NCBI RefSeq assembly: GCF_900111005.1
Contig: NZ_FOFV01000015.1
Location: 124,001 to 188,000, forward strand
Origin: Lentzea albida
GTDB lineage: Bacteria > Actinomycetota > Actinomycetes > Mycobacteriales > Pseudonocardiaceae
DNA length: 64,000 nt
Direction of reading: 5' to 3'
Shown here: positions 42,601-50,906 of the stretch, one piece after another
Position numbering within the stretch: position 1 is the stretch's first letter
How the letters are laid out: each line of letters starts with the position of its first letter
Notes under the pieces: generated by a model
What the model was told of the DNA's origin: nothing
Databases searched by the model: none
Seen by the model: only the letters and a program-made list of their open reading frames with translations
Program-made: the position numbers and the translations under genes

Positions 42601-43821
42601 ACGAGCTTCCTGAGCTCGGCCGACGTCGACGACGACCCGTCGGACGTCCCCACGACCCCGGTCCGCGCACAGCAGGCCGAGCAGGCCCAGCCGACCTTCG
42701 GCAGCCAGGCCGGCTTCGGCACGCAACCGACCTTCGGCACGCAGACGTTCGGCACCCAGTCGGCTTTCGGTGGGCAGCCGGCCTTCGGCGGGCAGGCGGG
42801 GTTCGGTGCGCAGCCCGTCTACAGCATCGAGGCGGAGTACGGCAGCGCGCCCAGCCGCAGCACGGAGGCGGGCGGCACCGAGCAGGGCAACGGCGACGAG
42901 TGGGGCGCCGGCACCGGTCCAGGTCGCGGCGCGGGGTCCGGTAGCGGCCAGGAGTCCGCGTACAGCACGGACTTCGCCCACAGCGCGGAGCCCGGGCAGG
43001 CCACCGGCCAGACGGCGTCCCCCGGCTCGGCAGAGCTCACCTCCGACCCGAGCGCGGCGGACCCGCAGCCGTCGACCGCGACGGACCTGGGGTCCAGCGC
43101 GACCGCGTCACCCGACTCGGTCGAGTCGTACGACTTCTTCGCCACCAGGTCCGAGGGCGGGGACGCGGCCACCGAGAAGATCAGCGCCGCCGCGGTGTCG
43201 GAAGACCCGGCGGGCCGTCCGAGCAGTCGCCGCAGGCCGAGCGAGATGAGCCTCGCCGACCTGCTGGCCGAGGCGCTGGTCGCGTACGAGACCGGGCGGC
43301 GCTCGGACGAGGAGCAGCTGGACGCGTCGGACCTGGCCGCTCCGGAGTGGTCGTCCGACGAACCTGCGGCGCAGGCCGCGGTGGTGGACCAGCCGGACCG
43401 TCCCGTCGAGGCCGAGCCCGCGGACACGGGCTTCCGGCCGGGGGAGTCGTTCGGCGCGGTGGCCGAGGAGCGCGCGGTGGGGTCGGACCCGGGAGCGGGG
43501 ACGGCGTTCAGCATGGAGTCGTTGTTCCGGACCGGCCGGCCTGAGGACGACTCGGAGGCCGAGGCCTCCGTGGAGGAGATGTTCGGGTCGGGCGCGTCGT
43601 ACATCGTGCAGCTGAACAGACCTGCCGGGCCCTCTCCGGAGGACCGCGAGAACCACGCGGACGCGCTGTTCCGGGTCGGTGGGCCCGCCTTCGCGGAGTC
43701 CGAGCAGGAGAAGACCGGGCCGATCCGCCCGGTGGCACCGGTGTCGGACACCGAGACGACCGGTCCGATTCGTCCTTTCCGGGCGGACGGGCCTCCCGGG
43801 TGGACGCTGCCGGGGGTGTGA
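39670..43821 (+). CDS. Giant protein with helical-repeat head, long charged single-helix region and FG-repeat segment
   Basis: This protein has 1383 residues. Residues 1-340 form an all-helical TPR-like domain (RAIDALKAAQVAGEHETGWL; ALAHVHEVSGDLADALKDLR). Residues about 530-780 consist of near-uninterrupted EEAAR/QEAAR units, a pattern typical of a single alpha-helix or very long coiled coil. The C-terminal 600 residues are acidic, Pro/Ser/Gly-rich and probably disordered, with DFSGLDFSGLDFG near 915 and about eight FGT/FGG-type repeats near 1007-1050. Short conserved-looking patches occur near the end (MSLADLLAEALVAYETGRR; ADALFRVGG; TGPIRP twice). There is no signal peptide or membrane span. 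It follows ettA by 18 bp. I do not recognise a family; a cytoplasmic scaffold is plausible. Confidence 0.75.
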   Translation: MAARGETQANVEVSTLVVPAWMLRWRAPELALVLGERAVALASTRRDEADRLRAESLVVFAGNRMGRGVRVADRAIDALKAAQVAGEHETGWLLRVELAACARSVGAPLTGFAAVTPVLEAPDVPAELRASALVQASECLVTVGRGDEPARALAEADQLYVADTTLDEDTRLLLRGQIRAVQAAQHRRWGDLAAAIGAAREGLDLLSRFSDPDADSGQGVGRLRLELALALMDANRLLDASDVGAPLLDRSVRAPSASTTGWLRLALATRVHLPAGRVGLAREMLREAVASAERHQLDTLLAEGLLALAHVHEVSGDLADALKDLRSAHAAERRRARAVYAVRARLAAEFAGVHRQPADLHQQLASVLRPVEGMQVVTDGVLSAALKQQLRQWRPVQVRKGDGLNAKRARRAAEDMTVEGLSAARQHAADRWRMVQPFGEPDDKTPEAVEPPPAPLPSSSPSSSPSDRTVPASGLIASAGAMVSGRRRAARVAAGEIDDDRPTTIAEIPITPAAPEPEQPPQAESRPQLTVEQERKRKVEQQLMELQREARRQIEAERQARAEQRAQAEREARAAEEAARQEAAREEAARQEAARQEAARQEAIRQEAAREEAARLEAARQEAARQEAAREEAARKEAARLESEREAAARLEAARAESARQEAARLEEARAEAARQEAAREQAAREEAARLEAAREEAARQLAARDEAVRHEVARLESVRQEEARREAARQEAVRRDVARQEAAHQEVARQAVEREEAARQALEREEAARAEAGRADASGAQPESVLDMLKAQGLRAGGRRRAREAESQSGAPSWRVEPPSSRRRDDQAADASPNYFADAGTRSRSERLADQVNPDGPARSGLAAAFSRPPESPDFGPHTDEPAFPLHTPADGFPAVTADPDERRLPDLDFSGLDFSGLDFGASKSTASVPSPPPAPEEHPDPAEPEKKPLPPLPDPVPDVPVPDEIPKTPEPDLLSTSFLSSADVDDDPSDVPTTPVRAQQAEQAQPTFGSQAGFGTQPTFGTQTFGTQSAFGGQPAFGGQAGFGAQPVYSIEAEYGSAPSRSTEAGGTEQGNGDEWGAGTGPGRGAGSGSGQESAYSTDFAHSAEPGQATGQTASPGSAELTSDPSAADPQPSTATDLGSSATASPDSVESYDFFATRSEGGDAATEKISAAAVSEDPAGRPSSRRRPSEMSLADLLAEALVAYETGRRSDEEQLDASDLAAPEWSSDEPAAQAAVVDQPDRPVEAEPADTGFRPGESFGAVAEERAVGSDPGAGTAFSMESLFRTGRPEDDSEAEASVEEMFGSGASYIVQLNRPAGPSPEDRENHADALFRVGGPAFAESEQEKTGPIRPVAPVSDTETTGPIRPFRADGPPGWTLPGV

Positions 43822-44202
43822 GGGTGGCCAGCGCCACACCTCAAGCCTTGCCCAACCCCTCCCCGCCGGGTACCTGGGCAGAGGTCGCACGAGCGGCCCC
43901 GTGCTCGCCCGGACGGGGCGGCCGGTGACGGCCGGCGGTTCCACGGAGGTCACGCCGTCGTGGGGCCCATGATCGGATGAACGTGTGGAGCGACGGGGTG
44001 TCGGGGCCGGCGGAGACAGCCGGCGTCCTGTCGCGTCCGCGGATGTGGAAAGCCTTGTCCCCACTGATGATGTGACTCGATTCAGCCCACGATTCAGTGG
44101 CCAGTCAGTGCCCCTCCTGTTGCCGGTGACGGCCGCCACCCCATCTATGGTGGGGCCGGACCCGGCACACAGAGGTGCCGGATAGCGTGGAGTCGCCTGA
44201 AC
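43822..44202. other. Promoter-bearing gap before glutamate dehydrogenase
   Basis: These 381 bp hold no gene I can support. Stop codons interrupt all frames that could be coding. The last 60 bp contain TATGGT- and TAGCGT-like -10 words (about 44145 and 44185), reasonable candidates for the promoter of the downstream gene. No operator stands out. Confidence 0.5.
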
Positions 44203-47200
44203 ATGACCTCGACTGGAGCCCCGACCCGAACCGACGACGTCTCCGCGGCCCCCGCCGCGGGTGATGGCAGTCGAACGGCCAGTCCTGAGCAGGTCCGTGA
44301 CGAGCTGATCGAACGGGCCGCCGCCAATGCCCCCGAACTCGCTGACCTGATCCGCCTCTTCTACCGCCACGTGCCCGCCGAGGAAGTCAACGACGACGAC
44401 CCGGTGGACCTGGTCGGTGCGGTGCGGTCGAACTACCAGCTCGCCGAGAGCCGCGTCCCCGGACGCCCCGCGGTGCGCATCCTCAACCCGACGCGCAGCG
44501 CCGACGGGTGGCAGTGTCCTGTCACCGTCGTCCAGGTCGTCACGGACGACATGCCCTACCTCGTCGACTCGGTCGCGTCCGAGCTCACGCGCGGTGGTGT
44601 GCAGGTGCAGCGCGTCGTGCACCCGATCGTCGTGGTGCGGCGCGACCCGGTCACCGGCGAGCGCACCGAGGTGCTGCCGACGGCCGATCCGGCGGATCCG
44701 CCCGCGGACGCGCTGGCCGAGTCGTGGATGAACATCGAGGTCGACCTCATCACCGACGCCGACCGCGCCCGCGAGCTCGAGACGCGCCTGCTGGCGGTGC
44801 TGACCGACGTCCGCGAGGTCGTCGAGGACACCGACCGCATGGTCACCACGGCGTTGCAGCTGGCCGAGGAGCTCGGCAAGGACTCGTCCGAGGCCACCAC
44901 GGACGGCGCGAACCTGCTGAGGTGGCTCGCGGACGGGCACTTCACGTTCATGGGCTACCGGCAGTACGAGCTGGTGCGCGAGGACGGCGAACCGGCGCTG
45001 CGAGCCGTGCTCGCGAGCGGCCTGGGCGTGCTGCGCCAGGACAGCCTCGCCGCGCGCAGCCTGACCGCCGGGCCGGACAACGGCGCGCAGGCCCTGAGCC
45101 CCGACCTGCTGGTGCTGACGCAGGCCAGCGCGCAGAGCAGCGTGCACCGCAGCGTTTACCCCTACTACGTGGGCGTGAAGACTTTCGACGGCGAGGGCAA
45201 CGTCACCGGTGAGCATCGGTTCCTCGGCATCTTCAGCACCACGGCGCTGCACGAGAACGTGCTGGACATCCCGGTGGTCGAGCGCCGCGTGCGCGAGGTG
45301 ATCCACCGCGCCGGCTTCCCGCTGCAGTCGTACTCGGGCCAGCGGATGCTCGAGGTGATCCAGAACTACCCGCGCACCGAGCTGTTCTCCGTCGACACCG
45401 AGACGCTTTACCAGACGACCACGGGCGTCATCGCCCTCGCGGAACGCCGCCGGCTGCGGCTGTTCCTGCGCCGCGACCCGTTCGGCCGCTTCTTCAGCTG
45501 CCTGGTCTACCTGCCGCGCGACCGCTACACGACGACGAGCCGCCTCGCGATGCAGGAGGTGCTGCTCGCCGAGCTCGGCGGCCTGAACCTCGAGTACAGC
45601 GCGCGCATCGGCGAGTCCGCGCTGGCCCGCGTGCACTTCATGGTCCACACGGACCCGGCGCGCACGCTGGAGCCGGACGTGCAGGCGATCCAGGCGAAGC
45701 TGGGCGAGGCCGTCCGCAGCTGGGACGACCGCATGGTCGAGGCCGTCGGGGGCGACGACCTCGGCGCCGAGTCCGCCACGGAGCAGGGCCAGCGATTCGC
45801 CTCGGTGTTCCCCGAGGCCTACAAGGAGGACTTCCCGGCCGCCACGGGCCTCGAGGACTTCCGGCGCATCGAGAAGCTCGTCGAGGGCGACCTCGACATG
45901 GTCTTCTACGTGCCCGAGGACGCCGAACCGGGCGAGCGGCGCTTCAAGCTGTTCGTGACGGGCGAGGGCATCACGCTCTCGGACGTGCTGCCGATGCTCC
46001 AGCGCATGGGCGTCATCGTGGTCGACGAGCGGCCGTACGAGATCGCGCGCGAGGACGGCGTGCAGTGCTGGATCTACGACTTCGGCCTGCGCATCGACAA
46101 GGCCGCGCTCGCGCAGCTCTCCGAGGCCGACCTCGACGGCGTGCGCGTGCGTTTCCAGGACGCGTTCGCGGCGGTCTGGCGTGGTGAGGCCGAGGTCGAC
46201 AGGTTCAACTCGCTGGTGCTGCAGGCCGGGCTCACCTGGCAGCAGGCCGCGATGCTGCGCGCGTACGCGAAGTACCTGCGCCAGGCGGGCACGCCGTACT
46301 CGCAGGACTACATCGAGGACGCCGTGCTCGGCCACACGAGCGTGGCGATCGCGCTCGTGGCGTTGTTCGAGGCCCGGTTCAACCCGGCGCTGAGCGACGC
46401 GACCAGGGCCGCGCACACCGAGACCATGGTCACCGAGATCGGCAAGCTGATCGACGACGTGACGAGCCTCGACGCGGACCGCATCCTGCGCAGCCTGCTC
46501 AGCCTGATCAACGCCACGCTGCGGACGAACTACTTCTTCCGCGACGCCGACGGCAACGGGCGGCCGTACCTGTCGGTCAAGCTCGACCCGCAGGCCATCC
46601 CGGACCTGCCGCAGCCGCGGCCGAAGTTCGAGATCTTCGTGTACTCGCCGCGCGTCGAGGGCGTGCACCTGCGCTTCGGCAGCGTCGCGCGCGGTGGCCT
46701 GCGCTGGTCCGACCGCCGCGAGGACTTCCGCACGGAGATCCTCGGCCTGGTCAAGGCGCAGGCCGTGAAGAACGCGGTGATCGTGCCGGTCGGCGCGAAG
46801 GGCGGCTTCGTCGTCAAGAAGCCGATCCCGGCCACGGGTGACCCCGGCATCGACCGCGAGAACTTCATGTCCGAGGGCATCGCCTGCTACAAGATGTTCA
46901 TCTCGGGCCTGCTCGACCTCACCGACAACCTGATCAACAACGAGGTCGTGCCCGCGCCGCAGGTCGTGCGCTACGACGGTGACGACACGTACCTGGTCGT
47001 GGCCGCGGACAAGGGCACCGCGACGTTCTCCGACATCGCGAACGGCGTGAGCCAGAGCTACGGCTTCTGGCTGGGCGACGCGTTCGCGTCCGGTGGCTCG
47101 ATCGGCTACGACCACAAGGCCATGGGCATCACGGCCAAGGGCGCGTGGGAGAGCGTGAAGCGCTCGTTCCGCGAGCTCGGCGTGGACACGCAGACCGAGG

Positions 47201-49140
47201 AGTTCACCGTCGTCGGCATCGGCGACATGTCCGGTGACGTGTTCGGCAACGGCATGATGCTGTCCGAGCACATCCGGCTCGTGGCGGCGTTCGACCACCG
47301 GCACGTCTTCCTCGACCCGAACCCGGTGGCGGCCACGTCGTTCGCCGAGCGCGTGCGGCTGTTCAACGTCCCGCGCTCGTCGTGGGACGACTACGACCGC
47401 TCGCTGATCAGCGAGGGCGGTGGCATCTTCCCGCTCACGGCCAAGTCGATCCCGATCTCCGAGCAGGCCCGCGTCGCGCTGGGGCTCGACGAGGGCGTCA
47501 CCAAGCTGTCCCCGCCGGAGCTCAAGAAGGCGATCCTGCTCTCGCCGGTCGACCTGCTGTGGAACGGCGGCATCGGCACGTACGTCAAGGCGTCGACCGA
47601 GTCGCACGCCGACGTCGGCGACAAGGCCAACGACACGATCCGCGTCAACGGCGACGAGCTGCGGGTCAAGGTCATCGGTGAGGGCGGCAACCTGGGCCTC
47701 ACCCAGCGCGGCCGCATCGAGTTCGCCCGCAAGGGCGGCAAGGTCAACACCGACGCGCTCGACAACTCCGCCGGCGTCGACTGCTCCGACCACGAGGTCA
47801 ACATCAAGATCCTGCTGGACCACCTGGTCCGGGAGGGCTCGGTGGAGCAGCAGCAGCGCAACGAGGTCCTCGCCGAGATGACCGACGAGGTCGGCGAGCT
47901 CGTGCTGGCGGACAACTACTCGCAGAACAGCGTCCTCGGCGTCAGCCGGGCGCACGCCGCCCCGATGCTGTCGGTGCACGCACGTCTCACGGCGGACCTG
48001 GAGGCGCGCGGCGCGCTCAACCGGAAGCTGGAGGCCCTGCCGAGCCCGGCCGAGTTCAAGGCGCTGGAGAAGAGCGGCCAGGGCCTCACCTCGCCCGAGC
48101 TCGCCACGCTGCTCGCGTTCACCAAGCTCACGCTCAAGGAAGAGCTGCTCTCGAGCGACATCCCGACGATCGACACGTTCACCCGCAAGCTCCCGGACTA
48201 CTTCCCGAGCCTGCTGCGCGAACGCTTCGGCGCCGAGATCCCGAACCACCCGCTGGCGCGGCAGATCATCACCACGGTCGTCGTCAACGAGGTCGTCGAC
48301 GGCGGCGGCATCTCCTACGCCTTCCGCCTGGCCGAGGAGACGAGCGCCTCGGCGACGGACGCGGTCCGCGCGTACGCCGTGGTCACCCAGGTCTTCGACC
48401 TGCCGTCGATCTGGCGCGAGATCGAGGCGCTCGACACCGTGGTGCCGACGGACGTGCAGGACAACATGGTCCTCGAGACCCGCCGCCTGCTGGACCGCGC
48501 GTCCCGCTGGCTGCTGTCCAACCGCCCGCAGCCGCTCGCGGTGGGCTCGACGATCAACCGCTTCCGCAAGGTGGTCGAGGACCTCAGCCCGCACGCCTTC
48601 GACCTGTTGCAGGGCAAGGAACTCGACGTGGTCGCCGGCAAGGCGGACCGCTACGTCGAGCAGGGCGTTCCGGCCGAGCTGGCCCGCAAGGTCGCGGCGC
48701 TGCTCTACATGTACGGCCTGCTCGACGTCACCGAGATCGCCGAGCTGGCCGAGCGCGAGTTCGGCCCGACCGGCGGCGCCGGCCCGGAGCGCACGCACCG
48801 GGAGACGGCCGAGCTGTACTTCGCGCTGTCCGACCACCTCGACATCGACCACATGCTGGACTCGGTGACGAGCCTGGAACGCGGCAACCGCTGGCACGCC
48901 CTGGCCCGGCTGGCACTGCGCGACGACTTCTACTCGTCGCTGCGGGCCATCTCGGTCGACGTGCTGCGGGCGAGCGACGAGGACGACACGGCGAGCGAGA
49001 AGATCGCCAAGTGGGAGCAGGCCAACGCCTCGCGCCTGTCCCGCTCGCGCGGTGCGCTGGAGGAGATCAACCGGGTGCACCAGCTGGACCTGGCGACCCT
49101 GTCCGTGGCCGCGCGCCAGGTGCGGAGCATGGTCAGGTAG
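44203..49140 (+). CDS. gdh: NAD-specific glutamate dehydrogenase, large 180-kDa type
   Basis: This 1645-residue protein matches the length of the L_180 GDH class first described in Streptomyces. It interconverts glutamate and 2-oxoglutarate using NAD, mainly for glutamate catabolism. Landmarks are the long N-terminal regulatory part with YLVDSVASELTRGGVQVQ, the catalytic core around residues 820-1200 with RGGLRWSDRREDFRTEILGL, GAKGGFVVKKP (catalytic Lys), VVAADKGTATFSDIAN and GIGDMSGDVFGNGM, and the NAD-binding VIGEGGNLGLTQRGR. It is a single-gene unit closed by a strong terminator at 49154-49187. Confidence 0.96.
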   Translation: MTSTGAPTRTDDVSAAPAAGDGSRTASPEQVRDELIERAAANAPELADLIRLFYRHVPAEEVNDDDPVDLVGAVRSNYQLAESRVPGRPAVRILNPTRSADGWQCPVTVVQVVTDDMPYLVDSVASELTRGGVQVQRVVHPIVVVRRDPVTGERTEVLPTADPADPPADALAESWMNIEVDLITDADRARELETRLLAVLTDVREVVEDTDRMVTTALQLAEELGKDSSEATTDGANLLRWLADGHFTFMGYRQYELVREDGEPALRAVLASGLGVLRQDSLAARSLTAGPDNGAQALSPDLLVLTQASAQSSVHRSVYPYYVGVKTFDGEGNVTGEHRFLGIFSTTALHENVLDIPVVERRVREVIHRAGFPLQSYSGQRMLEVIQNYPRTELFSVDTETLYQTTTGVIALAERRRLRLFLRRDPFGRFFSCLVYLPRDRYTTTSRLAMQEVLLAELGGLNLEYSARIGESALARVHFMVHTDPARTLEPDVQAIQAKLGEAVRSWDDRMVEAVGGDDLGAESATEQGQRFASVFPEAYKEDFPAATGLEDFRRIEKLVEGDLDMVFYVPEDAEPGERRFKLFVTGEGITLSDVLPMLQRMGVIVVDERPYEIAREDGVQCWIYDFGLRIDKAALAQLSEADLDGVRVRFQDAFAAVWRGEAEVDRFNSLVLQAGLTWQQAAMLRAYAKYLRQAGTPYSQDYIEDAVLGHTSVAIALVALFEARFNPALSDATRAAHTETMVTEIGKLIDDVTSLDADRILRSLLSLINATLRTNYFFRDADGNGRPYLSVKLDPQAIPDLPQPRPKFEIFVYSPRVEGVHLRFGSVARGGLRWSDRREDFRTEILGLVKAQAVKNAVIVPVGAKGGFVVKKPIPATGDPGIDRENFMSEGIACYKMFISGLLDLTDNLINNEVVPAPQVVRYDGDDTYLVVAADKGTATFSDIANGVSQSYGFWLGDAFASGGSIGYDHKAMGITAKGAWESVKRSFRELGVDTQTEEFTVVGIGDMSGDVFGNGMMLSEHIRLVAAFDHRHVFLDPNPVAATSFAERVRLFNVPRSSWDDYDRSLISEGGGIFPLTAKSIPISEQARVALGLDEGVTKLSPPELKKAILLSPVDLLWNGGIGTYVKASTESHADVGDKANDTIRVNGDELRVKVIGEGGNLGLTQRGRIEFARKGGKVNTDALDNSAGVDCSDHEVNIKILLDHLVREGSVEQQQRNEVLAEMTDEVGELVLADNYSQNSVLGVSRAHAAPMLSVHARLTADLEARGALNRKLEALPSPAEFKALEKSGQGLTSPELATLLAFTKLTLKEELLSSDIPTIDTFTRKLPDYFPSLLRERFGAEIPNHPLARQIITTVVVNEVVDGGGISYAFRLAEETSASATDAVRAYAVVTQVFDLPSIWREIEALDTVVPTDVQDNMVLETRRLLDRASRWLLSNRPQPLAVGSTINRFRKVVEDLSPHAFDLLQGKELDVVAGKADRYVEQGVPAELARKVAALLYMYGLLDVTEIAELAEREFGPTGGAGPERTHRETAELYFALSDHLDIDHMLDSVTSLERGNRWHALARLALRDDFYSSLRAISVDVLRASDEDDTASEKIAKWEQANASRLSRSRGALEEINRVHQLDLATLSVAARQVRSMVR

Positions 49141-49153
49141 CAGGCAGCGAAAA

Positions 49154-49187
49154 CGGGGCGCCGCGGAATCCCCTCCGCGGCGCCCCG
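49154..49187. terminator. Terminator after glutamate dehydrogenase, bidirectional
   Basis: CGGGGCGCCGCGGA pairs perfectly with TCCGCGGCGCCCCG over 14 bp around a 6-base loop. It is flanked by AAAA on the left, giving a T-run for transcripts from the right, and lies between convergent genes. Confidence 0.88.
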
Positions 49188-49200
49188 TGCTGTGTCAACG

Positions 49201-49698
49201 TCAGACGACCTGTTCGAGTTCCGCGCGTTGCGCGATCGCCTGTCCCAGCCACTTGCGGCCCAGGTAGACCAGCAACGCCACGCCGACCGCCGCGACCGTG
49301 CCGGCGCCGGATCCCATCCACAGTCCCAGGACCTCCATGCCGTCGGCGGGGGAGGGGATGTCCGCGAACGTCACGTAGACGAACAGGGCCGCCATCACCA
49401 CGGCCCCCGCGGTGATGGCACCGATCGCGACGTTCGTCCAGGTGACCGAACGGGACTCGAACACGGTGTCGTCCCCCGCCCGCTGCAGCATCACTCCGAG
49501 CGCGACCGCCAGCACCTGCAGGCAGGCGACGAAGACGATCGCGAACACCACCAACGGCACCCGCACGGACTCGTACGGCGGGAAGAGCCCGGCCTCGTCC
49601 GCCGCGGTCGTCGGGATCACCACGACCTGGGCGAACAGCCCGCTGAGGAACGCGATGGCGAGCAGGGTCTGCAGGAAGAACACCAGTGCGCGGGTCAT
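49201..49698 (-). CDS. DUF2975-like membrane protein
   Basis: This protein has 165 residues and four spans: ALVFFLQTLLAIAFLSGLFA, VPLVVFAIVFVACLQVLAVA, AIGAITAGAVVMAALFVYVT, and TVAAVGVALLVYLG. The loop after the first span (PTTAADEAGLFPPYES) is characteristic of DUF2975. The function is unknown. It starts with ATG at 49696-49698. Confidence 0.8.
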   Translation of the reverse strand: MTRALVFFLQTLLAIAFLSGLFAQVVVIPTTAADEAGLFPPYESVRVPLVVFAIVFVACLQVLAVALGVMLQRAGDDTVFESRSVTWTNVAIGAITAGAVVMAALFVYVTFADIPSPADGMEVLGLWMGSGAGTVAAVGVALLVYLGRKWLGQAIAQRAELEQVV

Positions 49699-49791
49699 GA
49701 ATCGAGTATCGACAGCTGCCTATCGACTTTCAATCGGCTGGTGTGGAGGTCCTGTGAAGGTTCACGCGGTCGTGGGCGGTAGGGTCCCTCC

Positions 49792-50223
49792 ATGGGTGTC
49801 TTCGTCACTGGTGTGCGGCCGCGATGGTCGGACATGGATGCGTTCGGTCACGTCAACCACGCGAAAACGGTGACGTTGCTCGAAGAGGCCCGGATCGAGC
49901 TGCTGTTCACCGAGGCGGCCCGCCACGGCGTCAAGGAACTGGCCGAGGGCATGGTCGTGGCGAAGCTCGTGGTCGAGTACCTCGCGCCGATCGTGTTCAC
50001 CGGTGAGGACATCGTCGTCGAGATGTCGGTGCGGGAGTTGAAGTCCGCGTCGCTGACGCTCGACTACGTGGTGCGCTCCAGCCGGGACGCGAACAGCCCG
50101 GTGGTCGTCAGGGCGGAGACGCTCATGGCGCCCTACAACGTGACGACAGCACGACCGCGCCGCCTGACCGAGGCCGAGCGCGACTTTCTCGCCGGGTGGC
50201 GGGCAGGGGGAAACGGTGCCTGA
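49792..50223 (+). CDS. Acyl-CoA thioesterase (4-hydroxybenzoyl-CoA thioesterase fold)
   Basis: This protein has 143 residues. PRWSDMDAFGHVNHAKTVTL contains the active-site Asp and the conserved HVNH of the 4HBT hot-dog fold. It then reads LLEEARIELL, VVAKLVVEYLAPIVFTGEDI, and ends in a charged helix. It hydrolyses acyl-CoA thioesters of uncertain chain type. It overlaps the next gene by 8 bp, so translation is coupled. Confidence 0.93.
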   Translation: MGVFVTGVRPRWSDMDAFGHVNHAKTVTLLEEARIELLFTEAARHGVKELAEGMVVAKLVVEYLAPIVFTGEDIVVEMSVRELKSASLTLDYVVRSSRDANSPVVVRAETLMAPYNVTTARPRRLTEAERDFLAGWRAGGNGA

Positions 50224-50842
50224 GCTGGTGTTGGCCGACGCGGCCGAGAGAGACGACCTCGGGGCGTTCGCCGCGCGGGCGGTGCGGCTCGACGCGCAGG
50301 GCGTCGTGCGGCTGCGCAACCGCAACGAGGAGCTGCTGGACGCGTGGGTGGCCACGCCGTTCGACGCGCTCGCCACGCGAACCGTTGCGGGACAGGCGAA
50401 CCCGGCCGACGTGACGGTGTCCGGCTCGGAGCTGCTGACGGGGCTCGCGGTCATGCGCGACGACCGCATCGACCCCGGACCGGCCAAGGACCTGATGTGG
50501 CGCTCGGCCCTGCCGCCCGCCGAAGGCTGGCTCGTGGTCGACCGGCTGCCCGTCGAAGTCGTCGCGAAGATCGCCGACGAGGGCGTCGAGGTGGCGCGCG
50601 AGAACACCGGGCCGCAGGGCACGCCGCCGGCCTCGTTGCTGGACCAGACGGTGCTGACCGTGAGCGGGTCCGGGCTGGACGTCAAGATCCCGCTGCGGGT
50701 CCTGTTCGCGTTGTCGGGCATGGGTTTCCTCGGCGACGACGGCGACGTCCGCGTGACGGCGACCGACTCGTGGCTGCGGATCGACGCCCGGTTCGGCGCG
50801 GTCGTCCGGCGCCGCCACTCCATGCTGCCGCTGCTCGTCTGA
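50216..50842 (+). CDS. Conserved actinobacterial hypothetical protein
   Basis: This protein has 208 residues, starting with GTG inside the thioesterase gene. It is soluble and without a recognised domain. The opening LVLADAAERDDLGAFAARAV and the middle AEGWLVVDRLPVEVVAKIAD are the most ordered-looking parts, and a Leu/Val-rich C-terminal half follows. Its coupling to the thioesterase suggests a shared function in acyl metabolism, but nothing in the sequence proves it. Confidence 0.75.
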   Translation: MPELVLADAAERDDLGAFAARAVRLDAQGVVRLRNRNEELLDAWVATPFDALATRTVAGQANPADVTVSGSELLTGLAVMRDDRIDPGPAKDLMWRSALPPAEGWLVVDRLPVEVVAKIADEGVEVARENTGPQGTPPASLLDQTVLTVSGSGLDVKIPLRVLFALSGMGFLGDDGDVRVTATDSWLRIDARFGAVVRRRHSMLPLLV

Positions 50843-50906
50843 CCTGGAGTTAACTTCAGGTTCTTTTCGGGAAATCACTGCGCCGCAAGCAGATGCGCGT
50901 GGCACC

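Noticed and set aside
43108-49080. Minus-strand open frame of 1990 codons
   Set aside because: It is antisense to glutamate dehydrogenase, which is unambiguous. The composition (Arg, Val, Asp, His runs) is the mirror of GC-rich codon use, with no domain visible.
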